From assembly GCA_947587775.1 (NCBI GenBank), contig CANPYD010000015.1:1-12767 (forward strand): DNA of 12,767 bases, given 5' to 3'. Shown one piece after another: positions 5,924-12,766 of this stretch. This stretch comes from an uncultured Clostridia bacterium (GTDB lineage: Bacteria > Bacillota > Clostridia > Christensenellales > Borkfalkiaceae). Positions within the stretch are counted from its first letter, which is position 1, and each line of letters opens with the position of its first letter. The translations under genes were made by a program, and so were the position numbers. Under the pieces are notes generated by a model. It was given only the letters and a program-made list of their open reading frames with translations. It did not search any database and was not told where the DNA came from.

Positions 5924-7183
5924 TTACCAATTCAATGTCTTTTCGGGGAAAAGAAGGAAATCGGAGAGCGAGGCAATCAAAATGCCCTGTTCATTATAGC
6001 CCGTCAGCACTTCGTCTCCCACAATGACGATCTTTTTGAAGGCGTCGTTGATGCCGAGAAGAGAAGCCTGCTCCTGCTTGCGCTTTTCCACATCGGGCAT
6101 GCGGTAAGCGCATTGGATATAATATCTTCTGCTTCCCAGATTGGCGACAAAATCCACTTCGAGCTGTTTCCGTTGCGCCACACCGTTCACCTTCAGATTG
6201 GTTTCCACCACGCCGACGTCGACCGAATAGCCGCGCAGTTTCAACTCATTGTAGACCACATTCTCCATGATATGGTTGTATTCCTGTTGGCGGAAGGAAA
6301 GCCGCGCATTCCTCAGTCCCATGTCCACAAAATAATACTTGGACGGCGTGTTGATATATTTCTTGCCCTTGATGTCGTAGCGGACGGCTCGTTCGATCAG
6401 AAATGCATCTTGCAGGTGATCAAGATACGCCGAAGTCGTGTTTGCGGAGAGTTTCAGGCTTTTTTGCGAGTTGAAGGTGTTTGCCAGCTTCAAAGGATTG
6501 GTGAGTGAACCGATCGACGACGCGAGCAGATCGGTGAGCTCGCCGATCTCGGCGTTCCCGCGCAGGTTGTTGCGGCCTATAATATCCGCAAGATAGGTCG
6601 TTGCGAACAGATCCTGCAAATATTTTGCCTTATCGGCATCCGTCTTCATCGAAAGGCAGAGCGGCATTCCACCGTAAGTTGCATATTGCAGCCAAGCCCT
6701 TTGAAACGGCGTATTCGGCTCCAGTGCGGAATAGAACTCCGCAAAGCAGAGCGGATAGACGCGGATCTCGTCGCCACGCCCGCGGAACTCCGTGATGATG
6801 TCGCTCGAGAGAAATTTGGAATTGCTCCCCGTGACGTAAATGTCCACGTTCGGAATGTGCAGAAATCCGTTGACGACGCTCTCGAAATTCGGAACGAGTT
6901 GGATCTCGTCCAAAAGAATATAGTACGGCGCATCGTCCTTGATCTGCGCCTTGACAAACGCATAGAGTTCGTCGGGGTTTTGCAGGTTTTTATTGCCGTA
7001 ATCATCCAGAGAGACGCTGATGATATGATCGGCGGGAACACCTTCTTTCATGAGATGGTTGTAAAACAGCGTGAAGAGCAGGTACGACTTCCCGCACCGC
7101 CGCACGCCCGTGATGATCTTGACCAATCCGTTCCGTTGATGATTGATGAGCTTATTCAGGTAAAAATCTCTCGCGATCTCCAT
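5924..7183 (-). CDS. AAA_14 / DUF4143 ATPase
   Basis: A 419-residue P-loop ATPase of the AAA_14 group with a C-terminal DUF4143 domain. These proteins are common and often multicopy in gut bacteria, and their cellular role is unknown. The Walker A motif is GVRRCGKS (26-33), Walker B is YILLDE (88-93, D92/E93), and a sensor-like TGSNSK is at 118-123, followed by FRGRGDEIRVYPLCFAEF. The C-terminal part contains VVYNELKLRGY, QLEVDFV and YYIQCAYR, in an order resembling the PD-(D/E)XK fold (E...E-x-D...Q-x). The length is normal and no key residue is missing. The start MEIARDFYLNKL fits the family. The purine run GAGGGG sits only 3 nt before ATG 7183, so initiation may be weak. The gene has its own promoter and appears monocistronic. 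Confidence 0.94.
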   Translation of the reverse strand: MEIARDFYLNKLINHQRNGLVKIITGVRRCGKSYLLFTLFYNHLMKEGVPADHIISVSLDDYGNKNLQNPDELYAFVKAQIKDDAPYYILLDEIQLVPNFESVVNGFLHIPNVDIYVTGSNSKFLSSDIITEFRGRGDEIRVYPLCFAEFYSALEPNTPFQRAWLQYATYGGMPLCLSMKTDADKAKYLQDLFATTYLADIIGRNNLRGNAEIGELTDLLASSIGSLTNPLKLANTFNSQKSLKLSANTTSAYLDHLQDAFLIERAVRYDIKGKKYINTPSKYYFVDMGLRNARLSFRQQEYNHIMENVVYNELKLRGYSVDVGVVETNLKVNGVAQRKQLEVDFVANLGSRRYYIQCAYRMPDVEKRKQEQASLLGINDAFKKIVIVGDEVLTGYNEQGILIASLSDFLLFPEKTLNW

Positions 7184-7207
7184 AATCCCCTCGCCCGATT
7201 TTTCTTG

Positions 7208-7236
7208 ATTATAGCAAAAAAGGCGCTGATCGTCAA
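7208..7236 (-). promoter_or_regulatory. Sigma-A promoter of the ATPase gene, overlapping a terminator
   Basis: TTGACG (7236-7231) and TATAAT (7213-7208) are spaced by 17 nt on the - strand. The predicted start near 7201 leaves a leader of about 18 nt. The -35 box lies in the loop of the terminator hairpin at 7216-7241. Confidence 0.85.
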
Positions 7237-7241
7237 GCGCC
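7216..7241 (-). terminator. Intrinsic terminator upstream of the ATPase gene
   Basis: On the - strand, GGCGCT (7241-7236) pairs with AGCGCC (7227-7222) across an 8-nt loop, followed by six T (7221-7216). It faces transcription arriving from gyrA and would end read-through just before the ATPase -10 box. Confidence 0.75.
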
Positions 7242-7311
7242 TATTGAGAATTTTTGCGTATTTGTAGATTTTTCTCAGTGTGGAGCTCCGAAAGAGAAGC
7301 CAAGTTTTTTT

Positions 7312-7418
7312 CCTTGCTTCCCCTCTCAGGGGGAGTACCCGCGCAGCGGGGGATAGGGTTTTTTGAGAAAACCCCTCAGTCACCTGCGGTGACAGCTCCC
7401 CTAAGAGGGGAGCCAAGG
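7312..7418 (+). repeat. 107-bp composite palindromic element (MITE-like)
   Basis: The ends are imperfect inverted repeats: CCTTGCTTCCCCT at the left and AGGGGAGCCAAGG at the right. Inside, in order, are a CCCCT/AGGGG-type hairpin, CCCGCGCAGCGGG, a central AGGGTTTT/AAAACCCCT hairpin, GTCACC-tgc-GGTGAC and CTCCCCT/AGGGGAG. The whole element is nearly symmetric. An inverted relative lies at 2391-2494, 5 kb away. Confidence 0.8.
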
Positions 7419-7426
7419 GGCTCTTC

Positions 7427-7567
7427 GTTCTAAATTACGGCGCGCGGCGGACTGCCCCGCGAGATTCTTCGGGAATAACTCTTCGGACTTCGTAAAGCCC
7501 TTTCGGCTCAGAATGACGCGCGGCAAGGGGCGCCAAGGGATCGCACTTTGTTCTAAATTACGGCGCG
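7427..7567. repeat. 18-bp direct repeats flanking an imperfect palindrome
   Basis: GTTCTAAATTACGGCGCG occurs at 7427-7444 and again at 7550-7567, 123 bp apart. Between them lies a region with GAGATTCTTCGG and CGGCTCAGAATGACG that resembles the two ends of another interspersed repeat. No ORF of substance is present. Confidence 0.7.
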
Positions 7568-7690
7568 TGGCAGGGTCTCCCTGCCTAAGCGCACCCAATT
7601 TGTCGAACCCCTTCGACTTAATGTACTTTTGAGCGAACGAGACGGTGACTCAATATCCCAAAAACGCGACTTTCCTCGCTCGCATTTATT
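7550..7690 (-). repeat. Diverged relative of the 205-bp repeat
   Basis: Read on the - strand this has the layout of the unit at 1830-2034: an outer inverted repeat (CTCGCTCGC 7675-7683 with GCGAACGAG 7633-7641, one mismatch), ATTAAG, a hairpin GTCGAA-GGGG-TTCGAC (7617-7602), CAAATTGGGTGCGCTTA, a hairpin GGCAGGG-AGA-CCCTGCC (7585-7569), then ACGCGCCGT. The two internal hairpins and their linkers match copy 3 closely, whereas the outer stem has a different sequence. Confidence 0.75.
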
Positions 7691-7692
7691 TT

Positions 7693-7721
7693 GAAAGTCC
7701 GCCCTATTCGGGCGGACTTTC
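7693..7721 (-). terminator. Perfect 12-bp hairpin after gyrA
   Basis: GAAAGTCCGCCC (7693-7704) pairs perfectly with 7710-7721 across a 5-nt loop, starting about 20 nt after the gyrA stop on the - strand. An A/T-rich tail follows but no clean T-run. It may act as a weak terminator or as an mRNA 3'-end stabiliser. Confidence 0.6.
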
Positions 7722-7741
7722 ATAAAGAAATCGAGCGAAAT

Positions 7742-10291
7742 TTACTCTTCCGTGTCGGGAGCTTCCTCGGGGACGTCGGCGGCGGTCTCTTCGGGAGCTT
7801 CCACTTCCGCAGAATCGTCGCGGTCGGTGACGGCGACGGTCGCGATCGCGCCCGCGCGCACATTCATGAGCCGCACGCCGCGCGTGTTCCTGCCGATCGT
7901 CGAGACGGTGTCCGCGTGCATGCGGATGATGACGCCCGCGCTCGTAACGAGAAGTACGTCATCCGCGTCCGAGACGAGTTTCATGCCGACGAGGGCGCCC
8001 GTTCTCTCGTTGAACACGCCCGCCTTGATCCCCTTGCCTCCGCGGGATTGCAGTCTGTATTCCTCGGGATCCGTGCGCTTTCCGTACCCGTTTTCGGAGA
8101 CGGTGAGAATGTCGTAGCCCGATTTAATGGGTACCATGTCCACGACCCTGTCCTCATTTTCGAGATTCATGCCGCGCACGCCCATCGTATCTCTGCCCAT
8201 GGGGCGGGCGTCACTCTCCTCGAAACGGATGCACTTGCCCGAATGGGACGCGAGCATGACTTCGTCCCCGTCTTTGACATACCTTACGGCGATGAGCTCG
8301 TCCCCTTCCACGATCCTGATCGCGATCTTCCCGCTCTTCATGATGCGGTCGAACTCGCTCGTCGGCGTCTTTTTCACGAGGCCGTTCTTCGTCGCCATGA
8401 TGAGGTATCCCGCCTCGTTCGCAAGGACGGGCAGCACCGCCGCGATCCTCTCCCCCGCCGATAGGGGCAGAAGGTTGACGATCGCTCTCCCGCGCGCCTG
8501 ACGGTTTGCCTCGGGGATCATGTAGCCCTTCATGGAATACACCTTCCCGAGGTTGGAGAAGAAGAGAATGGGCACATGGGTGGAGCAGACGAACATATCC
8601 GAGATGAGGTCGTCTTCCTTGGGTTTATGCGCCGTGATCCCAACGCCGCCGCGGCCCTGTGCGCGGTACTCGGCAAGCGGGATCCGCTTGACGTACCCGC
8701 CCGCCGTCATGGAGATGACGACGTCCTCTTCGTCGATGAGATCCTCGTCCTCGATGTCGCCGAAGTCCACGGAGATCTCCGTCTTGCGTTCGGAGGGGTA
8801 TTTCGCCCTGATCGCGAGGAGATCGTCGCGGATGATCTGCAAAACTCTGTTTTCATTTGCAAGGATGTCTTTGAGATCGGCGACCGTGAGGCGGAGCTGT
8901 TCGAGCTCCTCTTTGAGCTTTTCCACTTCCAAAGAAGTGAGGCGCTGCAGGCGCATTTCGAGAATGGCGTTTGCCTGACGGTCCGAGAGCTCGAAGGCGG
9001 CCGTCAATTTCTCGCAGGCGTCGTTTTTATCGGAGCTCTCCTTGATGATTTTGATGACTTCGTCGATATTGGCAAGGGCGAGAACGAGCCCCTCGACGAT
9101 ATGGGCGCGCTCTTCCGTCTTGGCGAGATCGTACTTCGTCCTGCGGCGGATGACTTCCTTCTGGTGCTCGAGATAGTAGTAGAGAATGTCCCTCAGGCTC
9201 AGATATTTGGGCTCTGTGCCGTTTTCGACGAGGGCGAGGAGAATGATCCCGTCCGAGATTTGCAGGTTTGTATGCTTATACAGCGTATTGAGGACGACCT
9301 GCGCGTTGGCGTCCTTCTTGCATTCGATGACAATGCGAAGGCCCTCTCTGCCGCTCTCGTCGCGGATGTCCGAGATGCCCTCGATGCGCTTATCCTTGAC
9401 GAGGTCGGCGATCTGCACGACGAGCTGGGCCTTGTTGACCTGATAGGGGATCTCCGTGACGATGATGCGGCTCCGCGCGTTCGCGCCCGTGCCGTGCTCT
9501 TCGATCTCGCATTTTGAGCGGATGACGAGGTTCCCCTGCCCCGTTCTGTATGCCTTGCGGATGCCGCTTCTCCCCATCAGAATGCCGCCCGTGGGGAAAT
9601 CGGGCGCGGGGATATATTCCATGAGCTCCTCGACGGTGATCCCGGGGTTGTCGATCATGGCGACCGTGCCGTCGATGACTTCGGCAAGGTTGTGGGGCGG
9701 GATGTTCGTCGCCATGCCGACGGCGATCCCGTCCGAACCGTTCACGAGGAGATTGGGGAATCTTGCGGGGAGAACGGCGGGCTCCATCTCGATCCCGTCG
9801 AAGTTGGGGAAGAAATCCACCGTCTCCTTGTCGAGATCGCGGAGCATTTCTGCGGCGAGCTTGGTAAGGCGCGCCTCGGTATAACGCATGGCGGCGGGCG
9901 GATCCCCGTCCACGGAGCCGAAGTTGCCGTGCCCGTCTACGAGCGGGAAGTTGATGGAAAAGTCCTGCGCAAGGCGGACGAGGGCGTCATAGACGGAGCT
10001 GTCGCCGTGCGGGTGGAATTTACCCATGACGTCACCGACGATACGGGCGCATTTTCTGTACGCCTTGTCGTTGTAGAGCCCCATCTCGTGCATCGCATAG
10101 AGGATGCGGCGGTGGACGGGTTTGAGGCCGTCTCGAACGTCGGGAATGGCGCGGGACTTGTTGACCGCCATCGCATAGGCGATGAAGGAGCGCTTGAGCT
10201 CGTCGTTGACCTCGATGTCGAGGATCTTCGTCATTTCAAGCGTCTTTTTGAATTCGTCTGTGAGCTCCGGGCTCGTTTCTCGTTTTGCCAT
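7742..10291 (-). CDS. gyrA: DNA gyrase subunit A
   Basis: The DNA-cleaving subunit of gyrase (849 residues), which pairs with GyrB from the gene just upstream. The catalytic tyrosine is Y137 (AAMRYTEARL). The quinolone-determining region reads GDSSVYDAL, with S98 and D102 at the positions of E. coli Ser83 and Asp87, i.e. no classical resistance change. The coiled-coil tower and gate residues occupy about 360-500, and the C-terminal six-bladed DNA-wrapping domain begins near 520. Its blade-1 GyrA box is QGRGGVG (545-551), weaker than the consensus Q(R/K)RGG(R/K)G; a later blade has QSRGGKG (748-754). An acidic tail fills 823-849 (13 of 27 residues Asp/Glu). The start is ATG 10291, with GGAG 6 nt upstream; an in-frame TTG at 10303 overlaps that site. 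The neighbouring gyrB supports GyrA over ParC. Confidence 0.98.
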   Translation of the reverse strand: MAKRETSPELTDEFKKTLEMTKILDIEVNDELKRSFIAYAMAVNKSRAIPDVRDGLKPVHRRILYAMHEMGLYNDKAYRKCARIVGDVMGKFHPHGDSSVYDALVRLAQDFSINFPLVDGHGNFGSVDGDPPAAMRYTEARLTKLAAEMLRDLDKETVDFFPNFDGIEMEPAVLPARFPNLLVNGSDGIAVGMATNIPPHNLAEVIDGTVAMIDNPGITVEELMEYIPAPDFPTGGILMGRSGIRKAYRTGQGNLVIRSKCEIEEHGTGANARSRIIVTEIPYQVNKAQLVVQIADLVKDKRIEGISDIRDESGREGLRIVIECKKDANAQVVLNTLYKHTNLQISDGIILLALVENGTEPKYLSLRDILYYYLEHQKEVIRRRTKYDLAKTEERAHIVEGLVLALANIDEVIKIIKESSDKNDACEKLTAAFELSDRQANAILEMRLQRLTSLEVEKLKEELEQLRLTVADLKDILANENRVLQIIRDDLLAIRAKYPSERKTEISVDFGDIEDEDLIDEEDVVISMTAGGYVKRIPLAEYRAQGRGGVGITAHKPKEDDLISDMFVCSTHVPILFFSNLGKVYSMKGYMIPEANRQARGRAIVNLLPLSAGERIAAVLPVLANEAGYLIMATKNGLVKKTPTSEFDRIMKSGKIAIRIVEGDELIAVRYVKDGDEVMLASHSGKCIRFEESDARPMGRDTMGVRGMNLENEDRVVDMVPIKSGYDILTVSENGYGKRTDPEEYRLQSRGGKGIKAGVFNERTGALVGMKLVSDADDVLLVTSAGVIIRMHADTVSTIGRNTRGVRLMNVRAGAIATVAVTDRDDSAEVEAPEETAADVPEEAPDTEE

Positions 10292-10337
10292 ATCGTACTC
10301 CAAATTGAATTTTTATTTGTTTTGATGTTTATTTATG

Positions 10338-10564
10338 ACACCCCTTCCGTCACGGCAAGGGCAGCCGTGCCACCCACCCCTCGAGGGGTGGGCAAGGATT
10401 CGGACTTCGTTCTCCCTCAAGGGGTGGGCAAGGTATTAACTCTCGGCTCCCCCTCGAGGGGGAGCTGTCGCGCGCCTTTGCGCGACTGAGGGGGTGTCGT
10501 TCTCAATCGTATAACACCCCTTCCGTCACCTTCGGTGACACCCACCCCTCAAGGGGTGGGCAAG
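10338..10564. repeat. REP-like palindrome cluster between gyrB and gyrA
   Basis: There are three units, at 10338-10397 (+), 10441-10498 (inverted) and 10514-10564 (+), plus a half unit at 10413-10432. Each has a variable hairpin (CACGGC/GCCGTG; GTCGCGC/GCGCGAC; GTCACC-ttc-GGTGAC) and a second hairpin of CACCCCT/AGGGGTG or CTCCCCCT/AGGGGGAG type, ending in GGGCAAGG. The first hairpin differs in sequence in every unit but stays paired. The cluster starts 8 nt after the gyrB stop and occupies most of the 280-bp gap; no clear gyrA promoter is visible beside it. Confidence 0.88.
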
Positions 10565-10571
10565 AGTTACG

Positions 10572-12485
10572 TCAAATATCCAGATCCGTCACCAAGGTGG
10601 CGTTTTCTTCGATGAACTGGCGGCGGAGAGAGGGACTCTCGCCCATGAGGAGTGAGAACATCTTGTCCGCTTCCACGGCGTCTTGCATAGACACCTTGAT
10701 GAGCGTCCGCGTCGCGGGATTCATCGTTGTGTTCCAGAGCTGTTCGGTCGACATCTCGCCGAGCCCCTTATAGCGCTGGTACTCCACTTTATTGTTGTTC
10801 GCCGCGTCGAAGAGGGTCTTCTCCTCTTCGGAATAGAGATAGACGTCCTCCTTCCCCTTGACGCTCGCCTTATAGAGGGGCGGCTTGGCGGAATAGACGT
10901 GCCCGTGCTCGATGAGCGGCCGCATATAGCGGAACAGGAAGGTGAGGAGCAGAATTCTGATGTGCGCGCCGTCGACATCCGCATCGGTCATGGAGATGAT
11001 GCGGTCGTAGCGGAGTTTGCTCTCGTCGAAGTCGTCCAAAATGCCGCAGCCGAAGGCGGTGATCATCGCCTTGATCTCGGCGTTCTCGAGGGCGCGGTTC
11101 AATCTCACCTTCTCGACGTTCAGGATCTTGCCGCGGAGGGGAAGAATGGCCTGAAAACGCCTGTCTCTGCCCTGTTTTGCGGTGCCGCCTGCGGAGTCCC
11201 CCTCGACGATGTAAATCTCGCAAAGTTCGGGGCGCCTGTCCGAACAGTCGGCAAGTTTCCCGGGGAGCGTCGTGCTCTCCAGAACCCCCTTGCGCCTCGT
11301 GAGTTCGCGGGCGTTTCTCGCCGCGTCGCGCGCCTTCTGCGCCGTGATACAGCGAAGGACGAGCTCCCGCGCCTCGGACGGGTGTTCCTCGAGATATTCC
11401 CCGAATTTATCGGCGACCGCCTTGTTGACAAAGGGACGGATAAAGGAATTGTTGAGTTTATCTTTGGTCTGCGATTCGAACTGCGCGTTCTCGAGCTTGA
11501 CGGAGACGACGGCGGTAATGCCTTCCCGCACGTCCTCACCCGTGAGCTTGTCGGAATCCTTTAAGATGTTGAGCTTTCTCCCCGCGTCGTTGATGACCTT
11601 GGTGAGGGCGAGCTTCAAGCCCTCGACATGGGTGCCGCCGTCGATCGTATTGACGTTGTTCGCATAGGAGTAAATGACTTCGTTGTAGCTCTCGTTATAT
11701 TGCAGGGCGACTTCGCAGACGGTCGTCCCTTCCTGCGCCTCGAAGTAGAGGGGCGCTTCGAACAGCGTCTCCTGTCCCTTGTTGAGCTCTTCGGCGAGTT
11801 CGCGGATCCCGCCCTCGTAACAGAAGCTGTCCTCTCTCTCCTTCCCCTCGCGGCGGTCGGCAAGGGTGATCGTGAGCCCCTTATTGAGGAAGGCGAGCTC
11901 CTTGAGGCGGACTCTCAGCGTCTCGTACTTAAAGACGATCGTCTCGAAGATCTCTTCGTCGGGGAAGAAGGTGACCTTGGTGCCCGTCTTGTCGGTGTCG
12001 CCGATGATGGCGAGCGGACGCTGGGGCACGCCGCGGTTGTAGACCTGCTTATAGATGTGGCCGTTCTGGTAGACTTCGGCTTCCAGCCACTCCGAAAGGG
12101 CGTTGACCGCCTTGACGCCGACGCCGTGCAGACCCGACGAGACCTTATAGCCCGAATCGCCGCCGAACTTGCCGCCCGCGTTGACTTTGGTAAAGACGAC
12201 CTCCACGGTGGAGATCCCCTCTTTGGGGTGAATGGCGGTCGGGATGCCGCGGCCGTTGTCGACGACGGTACAGCTCCCGTCTGCGTTGATCGTGACGTCC
12301 ACACGGGTACAGTAGCCCGCAAGCGCTTCGTCGATGGAGTTATCGACAACCTCGCTCACGAGGTGGTGGAGCCCCTTTTCGTCCGTGGAGCTGATGTACA
12401 TCCCGGGACGTTTTCTGATGTGCTCGAGCCCGTCGAGGACTTGAATTTGTTCCGCGCCGTAAGCGGTTTCGACCTTATCGGACAT
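10572..12485 (-). CDS. gyrB: DNA gyrase subunit B
   Basis: The ATPase subunit of gyrase (637 residues, the short Gram-positive type without the long insertion of proteobacterial GyrB). GHKL-fold residues are E45 and N49 (EVVDNSIDEA), DNGRGIP at 76-82 and SSGLHGVGVKAVNAL at 116-130. QTK at 339-341 supplies the transducer lysine. The Toprim domain has EGDSAGG (428-434, E428) and DADVDGAH (501-508), followed by QRYKGLGEM (570-578) and the typical end RRQFIEENATLVTDLDI. EIYIVEGDSAGGTAKQGRDR and the closely following gyrA favour GyrB over ParE. ATG 12485 has AAGGAG 7 nt upstream. A promoter at 12545-12573 drives it; the transcript start region is an unusual alternating GC palindrome. gyrA follows after 280 bp, probably on the same transcript. 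Confidence 0.98.
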   Translation of the reverse strand: MSDKVETAYGAEQIQVLDGLEHIRKRPGMYISSTDEKGLHHLVSEVVDNSIDEALAGYCTRVDVTINADGSCTVVDNGRGIPTAIHPKEGISTVEVVFTKVNAGGKFGGDSGYKVSSGLHGVGVKAVNALSEWLEAEVYQNGHIYKQVYNRGVPQRPLAIIGDTDKTGTKVTFFPDEEIFETIVFKYETLRVRLKELAFLNKGLTITLADRREGKEREDSFCYEGGIRELAEELNKGQETLFEAPLYFEAQEGTTVCEVALQYNESYNEVIYSYANNVNTIDGGTHVEGLKLALTKVINDAGRKLNILKDSDKLTGEDVREGITAVVSVKLENAQFESQTKDKLNNSFIRPFVNKAVADKFGEYLEEHPSEARELVLRCITAQKARDAARNARELTRRKGVLESTTLPGKLADCSDRRPELCEIYIVEGDSAGGTAKQGRDRRFQAILPLRGKILNVEKVRLNRALENAEIKAMITAFGCGILDDFDESKLRYDRIISMTDADVDGAHIRILLLTFLFRYMRPLIEHGHVYSAKPPLYKASVKGKEDVYLYSEEEKTLFDAANNNKVEYQRYKGLGEMSTEQLWNTTMNPATRTLIKVSMQDAVEADKMFSLLMGESPSLRRQFIEENATLVTDLDI

Positions 12486-12492
12486 AGAAATT

Positions 12493-12498
12493 CTCCTT
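12493..12498 (-). promoter_or_regulatory. Ribosome binding site of gyrB
   Basis: AAGGAG lies 7 nt before ATG 12485, downstream of the leader palindrome. Confidence 0.9.
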
Positions 12499-12506
12499 GC
12501 GTGTTT

Positions 12507-12535
12507 TGCGTATGCGCGCGCACGCGCGTGCGCGC
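12507..12535 (-). promoter_or_regulatory. Alternating purine-pyrimidine tract and palindrome in the gyrB leader
   Basis: 29 consecutive nucleotides strictly alternate purine and pyrimidine, mostly CG and CA/TG steps. A 20-bp perfect palindrome occupies 12516-12535, centred on ACGCGCGT. On the - strand it lies at about +4 to +23 of the predicted gyrB transcript, between promoter and ribosome binding site. GCATACG occurs on both sides as a direct repeat. In DNA this composition favours Z-form or cruciform extrusion under negative supercoiling; in RNA it would form a hairpin of about 8 bp. Confidence 0.75.
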
Positions 12536-12544
12536 CGTATGCCC

Positions 12545-12573
12545 ATTATATCACGGATGAAAAGAAATGTAAA
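12545..12573 (-). promoter_or_regulatory. Sigma-A promoter of gyrB
   Basis: TTTACA (12573-12568) and TATAAT (12550-12545) are separated by 17 nt on the - strand. The predicted start is near 12538, about 53 nt before ATG 12485. Confidence 0.85.
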
Positions 12574-12579
12574 TAAAAC

Positions 12580-12598
12580 GCGGCAATTTTTTTGCCGC
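12580..12598 (-). terminator. Terminator-like hairpin upstream of the gyrB promoter
   Basis: On the - strand GCGGCAA (12598-12592) pairs with TTGCCGC (12586-12580) over a 5-nt A loop, followed by GTTTTATTT. It would insulate gyrB from a gene transcribed toward it from beyond the right edge. Confidence 0.65.
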
Positions 12599-12635
12599 AT
12601 TCGGAAAATTTTCTTGGGGATCACCACCTCTCGCT

Positions 12636-12666
12636 GCCCCTCTTAGGGGAAGTGGCCGAAGGGGAA
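12636..12666. repeat. Partial REP-like unit
   Basis: GCTGCCCCTCTTAGGGGAAG followed by TGGCCGAAGGGG. It resembles the CCCCT/AGGGG arm of the composite elements elsewhere in the window. Confidence 0.5.
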
Positions 12667-12674
12667 TTATAATT

Positions 12675-12766
12675 ACGTCATGCTGAGCTCTGTCGAAGCA
12701 TCACCTTATTATACTGCGGTGACCCTTCGACACGCCGCTTTTGTCAGCGGCGGCTCAGGGTGACGT
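12675..12766. repeat. 92-bp MITE-like imperfect inverted repeat
   Basis: The left end ACGTCAtgCTGAGC...TGTCGAAGcaTCACC is mirrored by GGTGAccCTTCGACA...GCTCAGggTGACGT at the right end. The mismatches are TG/GG and CA/CC pairs at matching positions. The right arm includes an inserted CGCCGC/GCGGCG hairpin. A relative of one arm lies near 2325-2352. No coding capacity. Confidence 0.8.

Noticed and set aside
7691..10489. Several + strand frames opposite gyrA
   Set aside because: They are shadows of gyrA; the - strand carries all gyrase motifs.
7742..12485. Subunits could be ParC/ParE (topoisomerase IV)
   Set aside because: The GyrB signature around EGDSAGGTAKQGRDR, the gyrB-gyrA order and the acidic GyrA tail favour gyrase. 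The weak GyrA box leaves a small doubt.
11628..12560. 310-codon + strand frame opposite gyrB
   Set aside because: It is a shadow of the GyrB ATPase domain and runs through the gyrB promoter.
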